NCBI GenBank assembly: GCA_036873755.1
Contig: JAVTVY010045392.1
Location: 124,001-188,000, forward strand
Length of the DNA stretch: 64,000 bases
Source: Hanleya hanleyi
Taxonomy: Eukaryota; Mollusca; Polyplacophora; Lepidopleurida; Hanleyidae
Direction: 5' to 3'
Shown: in pieces, positions 1 through 13,136 of the stretch
How the letters are laid out: each line of letters begins with the position of its first letter
How positions within the stretch are numbered: the first letter of the stretch is position 1
Translations under genes and position numbers: made by a program
Notes under the pieces: model-generated
Databases searched by the model: none
Seen by the model: the letters and a program-made list of their open reading frames with translations, nothing else
What the model was told of the DNA's origin: nothing

Positions 1-2048
1 TATATTTTTGTACTATGAGTTCGTACAAATGTTTAACAAAATTGAAATATTGACAAAAACAAATTTGGGGCATTTCTCTATTATTATTCATTATTTTCTA
101 TAATTCGGCATGATAAAGCAATAGCTACGGTACCGGTAGTATACATCCTATACGTTAACAACTATTACGTAGTCATAAATAAATAAATATTTTGATCCAT
201 ACGATAGAATAGAATAGATGTTTATTTGCTAATTAGAACCTACATGAATGAAAAAAAACAAACACCTACATGAGGCGAACAATCAATAATGTAACATACA
301 CTTGCGCAATTCAATGGAATTCTTTATTAGCACAGATATGCTGAGATGAATTATGCATGTCAAAATAGTGCCCTGTTGAAGATAAAGTAATTCATGGCAA
401 AACCCAAGATATCTATTACAATATTTTACTAAATTATACAAATCTTGTTGAAAGTATCTTAAAATATTTCAGTGTGTTACACATTTGTAGTTATAATACC
501 AAAAAAAAAGGGGGGGGGGAGGGGGAGTGGTGAATGTCCACAGAGGGAAATGTTTGAAGGAGGAAATATCTAGGGAAATGTCTACAGGCATAAATATCCT
601 CAAGGTGGAATGTCCTGGCTTCATAAGCTATCAAGCTTGTTTTTCATTTGTTTACAATAATTTGATTATATCATATAATATATGTAACTATAAACATCGC
701 AATATTTCTGTCCATTATATAATAATATCTCTCTTCGAACAGTTTGGCATTCTTAATTTTTCATTAAAGGATAAAATTAAAATAATTCTATCAGTTTCAT
801 TCCTCAAATTAATTTATAATGAAGAAGCATCCCAATATTTTGTGGTTTATATATTCGATCAACATACTTTATCCCAGATCCGATCCAGAGTATCAATTCT
901 GATCGACTGTATTTGATTATACTGAAAATAATTAATATTTTCGGACCTTGAAATGTGTGAAACATATACTATATGGTATAGGCAGTCTGCTATGTCAGAT
1001 AAAGAACAATACGTTTCCCGATTGATCAAATATTCAACGCATCATCCACAACCACAGCAATTCCAAACTTTTGGGTTGCCAGTATTTCATCAGAAATCAC
1101 CAAGCCACAAACGACCAGGAAAATGAAAAGAACTCCCACTATAGGCTGCGCCTATATGTATATAATTTTCAATGTCCCTTCTAAGCTTCCGTAATATAAC
1201 AGTGACTATATATGGTTTGCGAAAAAAAAAAAAATGATACGAAAAAGGCAAAGTCAGAAGCGAACAAAAGAAGTATACTTCGTTCGTTTCTAGGCTTTGC
1301 CTATTTCATATTACAAATTCCCTGTGAGACAAACTATGAGTATGAGCAGATGAGTCCCTTGCTCACTGTTGCTTACCAGCAGCGACCACAAAATGACCGT
1401 TTGGTCGGGGGACTAGGGGGTTGAATGTTGGCAAAATCCGCTAGGACATCAGAGAATGTTTCCGATCTAGTTTGGGCAGCTTTACACTTCGTGAATCCAC
1501 CATCAGTGTCTGCTGGTGGGGAAATATTATTGACAAGAAATGAGTCCTCGTTCTTCGTGGAGGCTGCCATCTTGGATGAAGGGACACAACTCTACCCGCC
1601 TTCCTTACTGCTTTGATAGCAGGGGCAGTAACCCAGTCTGTAAATGATTTGGTTCAATTAGTGACAAGTGACAATTACATGTGACATACAGAAATAATAT
1701 GTAGTAGGCAAAGCCTAAAAGTGAGCGCAGGATATGTACAACTATACCCATAATGGACAACTATAACTTTTGTTGTTGTTATTGTCTATCTGTTAATCCA
1801 CTGTTAATCTGTTAATCGATGAGTATATTTTTACTGGTGCTACAAGATAAAATCAAATGGTGCTATGTTCCCACAATGATGTTTGTTATCTTATGCTTGT
1901 AAGATGGGACACCATTGTGGGAGAGAGACACGGGTACCCGGCTATAGAATTTCCAGGTTTCCATGGAAAAAAATGACCCTTTAAACACCCTGGAGTATTC
2001 GGACAGTTTTCCAGGGTTTTTCCATGCTCTAAATCCAGGGTATGAAAT
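1..2048. other. No gene recognised; AT-rich intergenic DNA
   Basis: AT-rich sequence with no open frame resembling a known family. A G-tract with adenines lies at about 509-527. Short open frames here lack recognisable motifs and codon bias. Confidence 0.6.
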
Positions 2049-2059
2049 TTGTTTTTGAG

Positions 2060-2285
2060 AAAGGCAGGATATCGTAGTGCAGGTTTCCATGGACGAGGAT
2101 GGACACACTATCCAGGGTTTCCATGGATGAGGATGGACACATTATCCAGGGTTTCCATGGACAAGGAGGGACAATTTGTCAAGCGTTTTCACAGACGAGG
2201 ATGGACACTGTCCAGGTGTCCAGGGTTTGATGGACGAGGATGGACACTGTCCAGGGATTCCATGTCCAGGGTTTCCATGTTTCCT
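2060..2285. repeat. Minisatellite, 35-45 bp units
   Basis: About five imperfect direct copies of a unit built on GGTTTCCATGGACGAGGATG followed by GACACnnTATCCAGG. Units vary in length and the last ones read GTCCAGGG(A/T)TT. The open frames crossing it on both strands follow from the repeat and are not genes. Confidence 0.85.
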
Positions 2286-2299
2286 GCAGTATTGCTGCA

Positions 2300-5200
2300 G
2301 ATCAACTCGATTTGACAACTGATTCACTTCATGTAACCGAATATATCTGGATTTCTGAGTCCATATATGCAGGCACTAGATCCCATCACGAGACATAAGA
2401 ATAATCATTTTGAATATTAAACATCTGCATGAAATGAATAATTGCTATGATTATATGGATCAATATATGTTAGGCCACATTCTAGTTTAATTTATTGGTG
2501 TTAAATTGTCAAGATAATAGTGGGTTTTTTTTCAATGCCATTTTTGTGGATGTAAATGTTACTACCCTTGAATATATTCATTGTCAGCTTTTTGTCAGGA
2601 TTTTTATCAATATTTTTTTTTCTCTGGAATATGTGTCAGAAGAGTTAGTACTTTTGGCAGCTCTATTTAGCTCCCAGTCAGATTAGCTAAGATTCATAGC
2701 GTCTCCCTTCCCTCACCGCTATGCCGACGACAAATACATTTCCCTGGTGGTAACTCGAACATCTCCATGGCGCACTTATTATTACCTTTGCGCCCTATTG
2801 GACCTTCATTAACTTGAGCAAATGGGCCGCCATGACATAACAAGCGCTGGATGAGCGCAAAGACCTCCGTCGAGGCAACAGGGTCCGTAGCGTAATACAT
2901 CACTGAATAACATACGGCCGGATGCCAAGCTCAATTTTGCATTTGTTGGACGTTAGCTTCATCAATGGTAATTAATCTGGGATTGAGGGTTCCTCACTAG
3001 CATGTCCAGACAGGGATGTGAAAGTCACATTCCCAGAAATAATTTTTGTTTGATTTGACGTGCTTGAAATATTGGGGTATGGAATAGAGTATATTGATGG
3101 AAAACCTGGAAAAGTGCTTGAGACATTAGGCCCCATCCCACCCCCACCTCCCCCTGAGAGGATCCCCTCACCCAAATCGACACGTTAGCGGCAGAAATGA
3201 GACACCGTGTGCCTAGTTGTTGTACCAACTTGCTTGTGATTTTGTGCTATAGGCCCAACACATCAACACTTCATATTTCGTATGTGTACAGTATAGCATC
3301 ATCACTGATGAGATAATGCTCTTTTCAAACACACCTGATTTTACCGACACTTCGTTCTGATCTGTCTCAACATCATATGATGAGGATTCAATGCGCTCGG
3401 TATAATTTTGTATACTGGTGTTACAGGTCACCTTCGCCTTCACCTTACTGTATCAATGACCATGGACTTGTACATGTATCACATTCACATTGAATGGTGA
3501 TGACTGATGAGAATATTGCCCCTATGGAACAAATGACTGAATTCCACGCAGCAAATAAAAAGTTCATGTTAATCATAAACAACATACAATTAGTAATACT
3601 ATCAAATAATTATGTTTATACCTTGTCGACATCAATATATTACAGGTAATATCACGACTGAATCATGGTAACATATATTCATGGGTATTTTTGTCTACAA
3701 TAAACTGAAGGAGACCTATGCTGTTTATTATATTATGTTTTAAAACTTCACTTGCTAATCTCGATTATGTTGCTTATTGTGAAAATAAATGAAGTTATGA
3801 AATCTAGTATGATTGTTCATTGATCTCAAATTAGAAATATCTTCAGCAGCTAAAGTTAAGTCAATCATAACAATATATAACGCCATGGCATTGTTGTAAT
3901 ATTACCCAGGTATTGATCTTTGAATAAGAATGTAATGAGATACATATACCTGTTCTTTGTGTTATTATGTATGCAGTTCATTCTGTATGTATTTTATACA
4001 TGTACATGTAGCAGAATTGAAATTAAAATCTGAAATGAAGTCTGTTTCTAGAAGCTAAATCATTTTAGACACACATTCAAGTCCTTACCTGGTCAAGGGA
4101 GATAATTTTCACTTTTGATGATGTTTGTGAAGCATGCAGCAGGACTTCAACTTCCAAGGATATTATCCACACAATCCCATTCTACATGATATTTTTGCCA
4201 TAGCACCGATAAACTAGGTCCCTTCATATATGTGTTCTAGATCCAGGAGCTATTGGGAGCTGCAGGCTTTGTAAAAGTTAGATCCAATTATTCTCAGTGA
4301 AGCAATGAAATCCGGCATGGTTGTTTTAAGTTAGAATTTGGCATCCTTGGAAATGTCTGACCGATTCACACATGTATCACTCGGCAGGTGGTCATTACAT
4401 GTGTAATGTATATTTCCCTAGGAATCAACTGATATCCAATGGGGTGGAGGGCGAGCAAATCACTGGCTCTGAACTAGGTCATCAGTTAGTGTGTCCTCGA
4501 ATAGGAACGATCGATACCCATATGAGCGTGGGTGAGATGAGAAAGCATGTTTACGCCGTTTGCTCTTTGTGATACAACTCCAGCCATAAAGTTAGAAAAT
4601 GTCATATGTATCTTTTAAAATTATTTCCTCGAATGAAACATAACAATCTACATCGAAGAATCAAATGATTTGAAATTTAATTCCATTGTGTAACAGTGAG
4701 AAGAAAATTAATTGTATAAACATTCCAAGCCTCATTGAACACAAGCCGCACCATATTTGATATGAATATAACGCGCGTACATTAGCTCACTTGGACGTCG
4801 CTTAGTTAAATATGGACAGACACGCAAAAATCTCAAAATTTTCAAAAGCCACAAAAATGCCCTCAGCTTGTACAGAGTAAGTAAAAATACTTATGTACAA
4901 CTTGATGTTTAGAAATGACTGTGTTGAGCGGTTCTATTCCCAACTTCTCTTTTATTCTATGTCATAGAGGACAGGGTTTGGTAGATAATTAAAAACTGTA
5001 TTAACTCGGCTTCACATTTTAGAGAATGACTTTAATTGAGCCTAAGATGAAAGAGAAATACACTTATAAAAAAATCTATTTAAAAATATATCTGTATATA
5101 TGTTTGTATTAATTTCCATAATTTATTGAAAAAAACTATACGTAGACTTCGACCACCGAATATAACACAGGCCAGGCAACTGTGAGAACCAGTGAAAGAT

Positions 5201-5400
5201 ACGAGATGAGCGGATTTGCAGATAAAATTGCACTTTGTGCCTCACGAGGCCCTTCTCCATAGAGTGCATGCCAGTTATTTTTCTAGACTACAACAACAAC
5301 AGTTTTTGCCTGTATCACAGTCCGAGCTTCCGATTACCCTTCAACCTTACCCAGACGACGGATAATTTTTGACAGATTGTCCGGCTAGGTTGTTGATCGG
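2300..5400. other. No gene recognised
   Basis: No open frame of recognisable family, no RNA gene and no clear repeat structure was seen. A purine/pyrimidine-skewed patch at about 3130-3170 creates spurious glycine-rich frames. Confidence 0.55.
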
Positions 5401-5415
5401 ATTCACAGATAACGA

Positions 5416-6627
5416 TTGAAGCATGGGAAGATATATTTTGGACGGTCACATGGCTTACAGCTGTCAAAACCCATCCAACTCAGAAAAGGTACAAAGCCGA
5501 CTACTGAACAGTACCAAACAAGTCAATCAGACAAAAAACTAGGTCAAGCGACCGAGGTGAGGCCACCGGAAGCCTGCCCAGGTAAGGGCCTCTTTAATGA
5601 AAAAGAAACAATTCAAACTGATTTGATTGCAAACGAGATTGATGTGTTGGTGAATGGGAAACAGTGTCATTCCCTTTTGGACACAGGGTCCATGGTGACT
5701 ACTATTTCTGAAACATTTTGGAGGAAGAATATGAACACCCTTCCTCTGAAAGACCTTAAGGATATTCTACAGATAGAAAATGCAGGTGGACATTTGCTAC
5801 CGTACTTAGGATTTATTGAACTTGAAGTGAAGTTACCTGTTGACATACTAGAAGAAGCTATTTGTGTACCTGTGCTTGTTGTTCCAGAGACTCCCTATAA
5901 TAGCCGAGTTCCATTGCTTGTGGGAACAAACGTGCTACGTACTCTTCAAGAACAGCTCCAAGAGAAGTGTGGAACCAGGTTTCTCCAGCGTCCATTACCA
6001 AGTGCAATTGGAATGGCAATCAAAGTCTTGCAGTTACAGAAACGGCACATGATAAGATCAAAAAACACATATGCAGATGTGAAATTACAGACTACCGTAA
6101 CGATACAGAGTGGTCAGACCTGGGTAGTGGAAGGACACACCCGTCTTATAGTTCCATTTGCTTCTGGGATCGCAGTCACGGAGGAAGCAAAGGGAATACC
6201 AACAGGAATATCTATCCTCCCTGGAGTTATGAATTTCTCAAGTGATCTTAAACATGTTCCAGTCAGTATATGCAACACCAGTGCTAAGACTGTAACTTTG
6301 CCAGCGGGAACACGCATCTGTAGTTTAAAACCAGCGAAAGTTGAGAATTTCACTCAGACTGATGAAGGTGCAAATGAGACAGAGGAATTCCTGAACAAGT
6401 TTTCCTTTGGAGATTCCGATGTAGATCTAACAGGTTTGACAACCCTGTTACTTGAGTGGAAACATGTTTTCTCCTTATCGGACACTGACCTCGGGAAAAC
6501 AGATATTGTGAAGCACCGCATTGAACTGGATGATACCACCCCCTTCAAAGATAAACCAAGACGCATACCACCTGCACTTTACCTCCTAACAGCATACATG
6601 CCCCAGGAGCGCATTCAGCGCCCTTAG
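5416..6627 (+). pseudogene. Gypsy pol N-terminal part: retropepsin and start of reverse transcriptase
   Basis: Open frame of about 403 codons. The retropepsin active-site motif LLDTGS lies near residue 90, followed about 90 residues on by the LLVGTNVL strand typical of Gypsy proteases. The last 60 residues (KHRIELDDTTPFKDKPRRIPP) are the start of the reverse-transcriptase fingers. The frame then runs into unrelated residues and a stop where the rest of the fingers and first palm motif have been deleted. The frame opens without an ATG at its 5' end, as expected for a truncated polyprotein. It would have matured the retrotransposon polyprotein; here it is a relic. Confidence 0.85.
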
Positions 6628-6636
6628 TAAAACGAG

Positions 6637-6915
6637 GTGATGGGTGACCTACATCTTAAAGGAGTACTAGTTTATCTTGACGATATTGTGGTGTACTCAA
6701 AGACTGTAGAGGAACACTTTCAGATACTGAAGAAAGTATTTGCTAAACTTGCTGAGGCGGGACTGAAGCTCAAGCCCTCTAAGTGTCGTTTCCTGGAGAA
6801 GAAGCTCAAGTTCTTGGGACATATAATCTCTGAGGATGGCATAGAATGTGACCCTGAGAAAACCAAGGTACTGAAAGATTGGCCTGTTCCAGTAAATGTA
6901 ACCGAGATACAGAAA
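6637..6915 (+). pseudogene. Gypsy reverse transcriptase palm fragment
   Basis: Contains the catalytic YLDDIVVYS box, then the thumb-proximal segment LKLKPSKCRFLEKKLKFLGHI. Compared with the Gypsy family, about 100 residues of fingers and palm are missing between this fragment and the frame that ends at 6627. A frameshift near 6915 passes the reading frame to the RNase H frame. Confidence 0.85.
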
Positions 6916-7604
6916 TTCCTGGTTTTGCCGGTTTCTACAGAAAGTTTGTCCAGGACTTCTCTAAAATTGCCAGACCACTGACATCCTTGCTAGTTGGAAC
7001 TGATGCATGTAAGAAGAAGTGTGGAAGACGCAAGACACCGTCACCGGAGCAGTGGGCCTGGGGTCCTGAGCAACAGTTTGCTTTTGAGGAACTGATTACC
7101 TTGTTGACATCTCCTCCAGTGTTGAGCTGTCCAGACTTCACGCGGCCATTCCTTCTCCGTATTGACGCGAGCAAGCTGGGCCTGGGAGCAGTGCTTTGCC
7201 AAGAACAAAGTTTGGGTCCGCCACGTGTTATTGCTTATGGTAGCCGAGCTCTGAGGAAGCCAGAGCTGAACTACAGTACCCATAAGGTGGAGTTCCTGGG
7301 ATTGTATTGGGCTGTCACCAAGCGATACCACGACTACTTGTATGGCGCCAAGTTCATAGTAACAACAGACCACAACCCACTCACCTATGTCAACACGACT
7401 GCCAAACTTGATGCCACTGGGCATCGGTGGCTGGCCGAGCTAGCCACGTACAACTTTGAGATCTTCTACAAACCAGGCCGACATAATACAGATGCAGACT
7501 GTTTGTCGAGGATACCTCGTCGTTGCGATTTGGATGACATGGAACATGTTCCCACGAATGTGATTCATGCCCTGGCTGACAGGATACTGACCAAGAAGGA
7601 CTGA
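6900..7604 (+). pseudogene. Gypsy RNase H, first copy
   Basis: RNase H-like domain with LRIDAS (first Asp), a Glu in KVEFLGLYWAV and TTDHNPLTY (third acidic position), followed by the PGRHNTDADCLSR linker that precedes integrase in Gypsy elements. The frame is lost at 7604 by a 1-bp deletion in GACAGGATACTG relative to the second copy, which reads GACAGGGATACTG. Confidence 0.85.
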
Positions 7605-7649
7605 TGGATTGCATGTGTCTGAGTCTCCAGGCCATGGACCCTATGCCAG

Positions 7650-8280
7650 GTGCATCTCCACTCAATGTTGACTGGGAGAAGGAGCAATAATGACCCAGTG
7701 ATCCAACCTGTTAGACGGTTTGTGCAACAACAGATAAAACCTTCTCCAGCGGAGTCTCGGTCATTGCCTCCAAGTTCACAGACTTTGCTAAAACAGTGGA
7801 ATAAGTTGGAAATCAAGGATGGTGTCCTTTACCGTGAAATGACTGTAAATGATGAGACAAAACTTCAGCTGGTTCTTCCTGCTTCTTTCAGACACTCTGT
7901 ATTTCACCATCTACACAGTGAAATGGGACACATGGGCATTGAGAGGACACAACGCCTGTATCAGGAACGTTTTTATTGGCCAGGAATGGCACAATAGGTG
8001 GAGCGTCGTGTGAAGACATGTGGCAGATGTCTTCGAGCCAAGGCACCTCATATCCCGGAGACTGCACCTCTGACGACAATATCCACCAGCCAACCGCTTG
8101 AATTGGTTACAATGGATTTCTTAGGGCTGGAGGATTCGAAAGGTGGTTTCAACAGTATACTCGTCATCACGGATCACTTCACCAAGTATGCGATAGCCAT
8201 TCCCACGAGAAACCAAACTGCAAAAACTGCAGCACAGCAGTTCTACGAACATTTCATAGTTCATTATGGTTTTTTGCAGT
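7650..8280 (+). pseudogene. Gypsy integrase, first (truncated) copy
   Basis: Holds the HHCC zinc-binding segment (H and H in HSEMGHMG, C and C in CGRC) and the first catalytic Asp (VTMDFLG). It ends abruptly at 8278 where the second tandem unit begins, so the DDE core is incomplete. A TAG at 7995-7997 interrupts the frame. Confidence 0.85.
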
Positions 8281-9270
8281 AAGAAGAAGTGTGGAAGACG
8301 CAAGACACCGTCACCGGAGCAGTGGGCCTGGGGTCCTGAGCAACAGTTTGCTTTTGAGGAACTGATTACCTTGTTGACATCTCCTCCAGTGTTGAGCTGT
8401 CCAGACTTCACGCGGCCATTCCTTCTCCGTATTGACGCGAGCAAGCTGGTCCTGGGAGCAGTGCTTTGCCAAGAACAAAGTTTGGGTCCGCCACGTGTTA
8501 TTGCTTATGGTAGCCGAGCTCTGAGGAAGCCAGAGCTGAACTACAGTACCCATAAGCTGGAGTTCCTGGGATTGTATTGGGCTGTCACCAAGCGATACCA
8601 CGACTACTTGTATGGCGCCAAGTTCATAGTAACAACAGACCACAACCCACTCACCTATGTCAACACGACTGCCAAACTTGATGCCACTGGGCATCGGTGG
8701 CTGGCCGAGCTAGCCACGTACAACTTTGAGATCTTCTACAAACCAGGCCGACATAATACAGATGCAGACTGTTTGTCGAGGATACCTCGTCGTTGCGATT
8801 TGGATGACATGGAACATGTTCCCACGAATGTGATTCATGCCCTGACTGACAGGGATACTGACCAAGAAGGACTGATCGATTGCATGTGTCTGAGTCTCCA
8901 GGCCATGGACCCTATGCCAGGTGCATCTCCACTCAATGTTGACTGGGAGAAGGAGCAATCAAATGACCCAGTGATCCAACCTGTTAGACGGTTTGTGCAA
9001 CAACAGATAAAACCTTCTCCAGCGGAGTCTCGGTCATTGCCTCCAAGTTCACAGACTTTGCTAAAACAGTGGAATAAGTTGGAAATCAAGGATGGTGTCC
9101 TTTACCGTGAAATGACTGTAAATGATGAGACAAAACTTCAGCTGGTTCTTCCTGCTTCTTTCAGACACTCTGTATTTCACCATCTACACAGTGAAATGGG
9201 ACACATGGGCATTGAGAGGACACAACGCCTGTATCAGGAACGTTTTTATTGGCCAGGAATGGCACAATAG
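8279..9270 (+). pseudogene. Gypsy RNase H and integrase zinc finger, second copy
   Basis: The second unit keeps RNase H and the HHCC zinc finger in one frame of about 330 codons, because it lacks the two small indels that break the first copy. It ends at the shared TAG (9268-9270). RNase H acidic residues are as in copy 1. Confidence 0.85.
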
Positions 9271-10592
9271 GTGGAGCGTCGTGTGAAGACATGTGGCAGA
9301 TGTCTTCGAGCCAAGGCACCTCATATCCCGGAGACTGCACCTCTGACGACAATATCCACCAGCCAACCGCTTGAATTGGTTACAATGGATTTCTTAGGGC
9401 TGGAGGATTCGAAAGGTGGTTTCAACAGTATACTCGTCATCACGGATCACTTCACCAAGTATGCGATAGCCATTCCCACGAGAACCAAACTGCAAAAACT
9501 GCAGCACAGCAGTTCTACGAACATTTCATAGTTCACTATGGTTTCCCAGAACGGATCCATTCCGATCAAGGCAAACATTTTGAGAGTACTGTGCTTCGTA
9601 ATCTCTGTGAACTGGCCGGAGTAAAAAAATCGAGAACTACTCCCTACCACCCGATGGGTAATGGAATCACTGAAAGGTTTAACCGCACTCTACTGGGAAT
9701 GCTGCGATGTATGGCTGAGGACAAGAAGGCAGATTGGAAAAGCTATGTTTCTTCCATGACTCATGCATACAACTGCACCCAACATGATTCAACTGATTTC
9801 AGCCCATTCTACCTTATGTTTGGAAGACAGCCGCGTCTACCAATAGATGTCATTCTGAATCTTGACCATTCCGGTGATGAGGAGAAGCAGGATTACAAGG
9901 GATTTGTCAGGGATCTGGAGCACCGGCTCAAATATACCTACCAGGCTGCTGCTGAAGCATCAAAGAAATCATCTGCTCACTTTAAGAAAGGTTGTGATCG
10001 GAGAGCTCGAGGCTGCTTACCACGGCCGGGTGACAGGGTCCTCGTTCGAAATTTGGGACTCAAGGGTACGCACAAACTTGCCGACAGATGGGAAAAGGAC
10101 TTATATGTGGTGCTCAAGCAACCCCACCAGGAAACTCCAGTGTATCTGGTGCAGCGCGAGGACAAGAAAGGCCGAAAAAGAGTCCTTCACCGGAACCACC
10201 TCCTGCCATTGGCACTACCGTTGGATAGAGCTGAAACGGTATCACCTGTAGCATCTCGTCGGAGAACGGGTTACAAAACTAGGAGCCGTACTAATGGATC
10301 GGAAGTCCCCGACATGGACTCAGACTCTGAGAATGATATGCCAGCTGCGATCTTTACTCTGGAGACTGCCAAACCAACCTCTCGCAGCTCGACTAAGGAG
10401 TCTGGTATGGGACCTGTTGTATTGCGTCCCCAGGAAATGCCAGAATCAGAAGTCATTGTTGTTCTTGATGCAGGAACTGTAGAGGACTTGGAAATTGAGA
10501 CTGCTGTCCAGTCGGATGATGCATCTGAGCCTGATGAATCGATGGAAGATACACCACCACGGCCTAAGACAGCCACCCGCTTGTTGGAATAG
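9271..10592 (+). pseudogene. Gypsy integrase core and C-terminus
   Basis: Continues the integrase: first Asp in VTMDFLG, then a frameshift near 9485 (one base less than copy 1), then IHSDQG (second Asp, about 9553) and ITERFNRTLLG (Glu). From 9591 an open frame of 333 codons carries the rest of the core and a long acidic C-terminal tail ending at 10592. The frameshift near 9485 and the TAG at 9268 make it non-functional as read. Confidence 0.85.
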
Positions 10593-10835
10593 CGGTGACT
10601 ATATTGTGAATGTTCAGGTACTCGCTACTGATCCAGATTGGCTGCAGCGTGTCAAAGTATTGCTCTCTCTGAAAGAAACATTCAAACAAATAGACTGTGT
10701 GAAAATTATCTGTGAAGCTGTGGTCCGTGTAATTGAGAAGGGATAATTTTGACTATTCATGGACACATGAACTATAGATTCATCCATGTGTCGGTAGTGT
10801 AATGTCGAGGACGACATTTTTTTTGAAGGGTCGAA

Positions 10836-11580
10836 TGTGGCCTGATCATATTTTGGAATATGTATATATGTCCTGAGTACCTATGGTACTACCCCCCATT
10901 TCTTTTTCTTTTTATTCAAGCTCGACTGTATTATTGTGAAACTGTATGATTGGTAATGGTCTAGGGGAGATAACTGAGTGTTGCAATTCATCGCATTGTG
11001 GGGGCGTGACCCATCGTTAGGGATCGGGATATTGTATATTGTTATACCCCATTCGCCACCGCATTGTTGATCGTGCAATGTTGCTCGCTCAACTGTACTG
11101 AGCATTTGTTGTCATATTTCTCAGGTAACCAAACCTTGCCTGTGGCAACCAGCCAGGGAATATAGAGCATGCAAACTCGGGACTAGAGAGAGACGTATTA
11201 TTATTTGCTGAGTTATTGAGCTATCCAGTAAACTATGTTGTGTTGAACTACCTGGTAACCTACGTTTAATTGAACTGCCCGGTGACCTATGTTGTGTTGA
11301 ACTATACTGTAAACTACGTTGTGTTGAACTACCCGGTAACCTACGTTTAATTGAACTGCCCGGTGACCTATGTTGTGTTGAACTACCCGGTAACCTACGT
11401 TTAATTGAACTGCCCGGTGACCTATGTTGTGTTGAACTATACTGTAAACTACGTTGTGTTGAACTACCTGGTAACCTACGGTTAATTGAACTGCCCTGTA
11501 ACCAATGTTGTGTTGAACCACCCAGTAAACCACATTTTGCTGAACTACCCGGTAAAATATATGGTGTTGGACTACTGTAC
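10836..11580 (+). mobile_element. Putative 3' LTR of Gypsy 1, upstream part
   Basis: Starts TGTGGCCTGATCA right after the candidate polypurine tract. Includes a minisatellite at 11205-11570. The downstream half would be 17869-18085, displaced by the 6.29 kb insertion. Without a 5' LTR to compare, the assignment is inferential. Confidence 0.4.
11205..11570 (+). repeat. Minisatellite with about 20 bp subunits in a higher-order array
   Basis: Alternating subunits such as GTGTTGAACTACCCGGTAAC, CTACGTTTAATTGAACTGCC and TGTTGAACTATACTGTAAAC, repeated over 365 bp. The frames open across it on both strands are low-complexity artefacts. A degenerate further unit (GTGTTGATTTATCCGATAAG) is found at about 17873 on the far side of the inserted element. 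Confidence 0.85.
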
Positions 11581-13136
11581 TAGGCGAGCGGCAGATCCTA
11601 GAAAAGGGCCTTATTTTTCGAGTTTAATGCACCCACCCTACACACACCTGGATCATACATCATTTTAAAGCCTATGGTCTCCACTTTTCAGATCTACCTG
11701 CAGTACTGTTGAAATGTGGTGCCGTTGCCATGGAAACGAGCTCCAAAAAAGTCATGTTAGATTTACCATTTTCCTCACTATTGGAACACTTGATAATATG
11801 GATAACATAGATTCTTGGATGCAAAGGTTCAAATGATGATCCAAGCGCGAAACTTGACATGGGTAGTCTAATTGGGACACTTTTTCCAGAAATTAATGTT
11901 AGCTAACTGAAATCCAAGATGGCGGCTATTTTCCAAGATGGCCGCCGAAGGACCCTGCTAATACCTGATTTTGTCAGAAAAAGTGATGAAATTTTACGAT
12001 TGGAATTATTTTGAGCTTCACGTATATACTTTTAGAGAGGGGAAAGCAGATTCTGGTATCTTTGTGTACTTCCAGATATATGTTCTAACATTCCTGAATC
12101 TGATGATGTCACTATTGAAGCGTTGTGCCATGATTTGACCAATTCGAGTTTGCAGTGTGTTATCATTGACTGGAGTTTTTGCATTAGTGATCCCATTTGA
12201 TTGATGTTATGTCTTAGTTACGCATTATTATGTCTATATAATGTCCTTTACTAAAAGATTATTTCCATAATTTGATGCATGAGTAGGCTTATCTTGGAAC
12301 AATACTTCACCTTAAATTGTGTTTCGGTCTAATCTGTGCCACCTGTTGGCCATTTTGGAATTTCCACAACCTTTATTTATTAGGGTTAATATAAATAAAT
12401 GGGCTGTTCCTGTCTGTTGGTTGTTAGCAGAATGTTCCGAACTGACAAGGAGTTTATTTGGGATCAATTTGCTCACACTATTCACTGTACCCCCGAAGAA
12501 CGTTGTACGGATTTAATTATTCAGTGTGCCCAAATAGGACACATGTCGGAAACTGGACCCTGGATAATTTCACCTGGGTAATTAATCCCATGGAGTATTG
12601 TAACGCTGGATCATGGAAAATGTCATATCCATTGGGTCAACTTTCTGTTTGCCACCAAACATGGCAGGCTTATATACTGCATCAAGGAGAATGTTCAATT
12701 GGGCTTGATTTTCCACTATGCCCGATTGGAACCCACATCGAAAACTGGACCCAGGATAATGCCGCCTAAGTATTTTTCCTGAGAATTATATTCCCGCCCT
12801 GAAAATTAGTGCAATTACCTACTGGGTCCCAGGGAATGTTCTGTTGGCTTTATTTTCTCTTTTTTTTAAAATCGAGATCTACAGTTCCACATATTAATGC
12901 CGCTGTTACAGAGGAAACGGGCATAAACGATCACACGACATTCTGAAGTGCCTTTTCCAGAAGGGATTGAAAGCAACGTTAATAATAAATACTACAGGTC
13001 ATTGTGCAGGAAATTACATAAATATCTCCAGCGAGACTGGTTTGAACTTGAATGGGACAGTTCTGGACAGGAAACCGGCATGTAAGACACTACCGAATTA
13101 TCGAATGTCTCATCAAGCTCATATAGGTAATACACT

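Larger units (their letters stand above)
7009..9548 (+). repeat. Tandem duplication of about 1270 bp inside the Gypsy element
   Basis: The sequence from GTAAGAAGAAGTGTGG (7009) to about 8278 is repeated from 8279 to about 9548. The copies differ at only about 8 positions by eye, including three small indels. Both share the TAG after GMAQ at the end of the zinc-finger region, so that stop predates the duplication. The unit is RNase H to the first third of the integrase core. It is either a recent unequal event or an assembly collapse/expansion between haplotypes. Confidence 0.9.
5416..10835 (+). mobile_element. Ty3/Gypsy retrotransposon 1, 5'-truncated and rearranged
   Basis: Pol domains run in Gypsy order: aspartic protease, start of reverse transcriptase, reverse-transcriptase palm, RNase H, integrase zinc finger, integrase core and C-terminus. 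No 5' LTR and no recognisable gag zinc knuckle were found upstream of 5416, so the 5' end is missing. Part of the reverse transcriptase is deleted near 6600, the RNase H/integrase segment is duplicated in tandem, and several stops and frameshifts interrupt the reading frame. A T-tract followed by GAAGGGTCGAA at 10817-10835 is the candidate polypurine tract before the 3' LTR. Confidence 0.9.

Noticed and set aside
10798..10810. TGTAATG as the Gypsy 1 LTR start
   Set aside because: No purine tract precedes it; the GAAGGGTCGAA before TGTGGCC at 10836 is a better polypurine tract.
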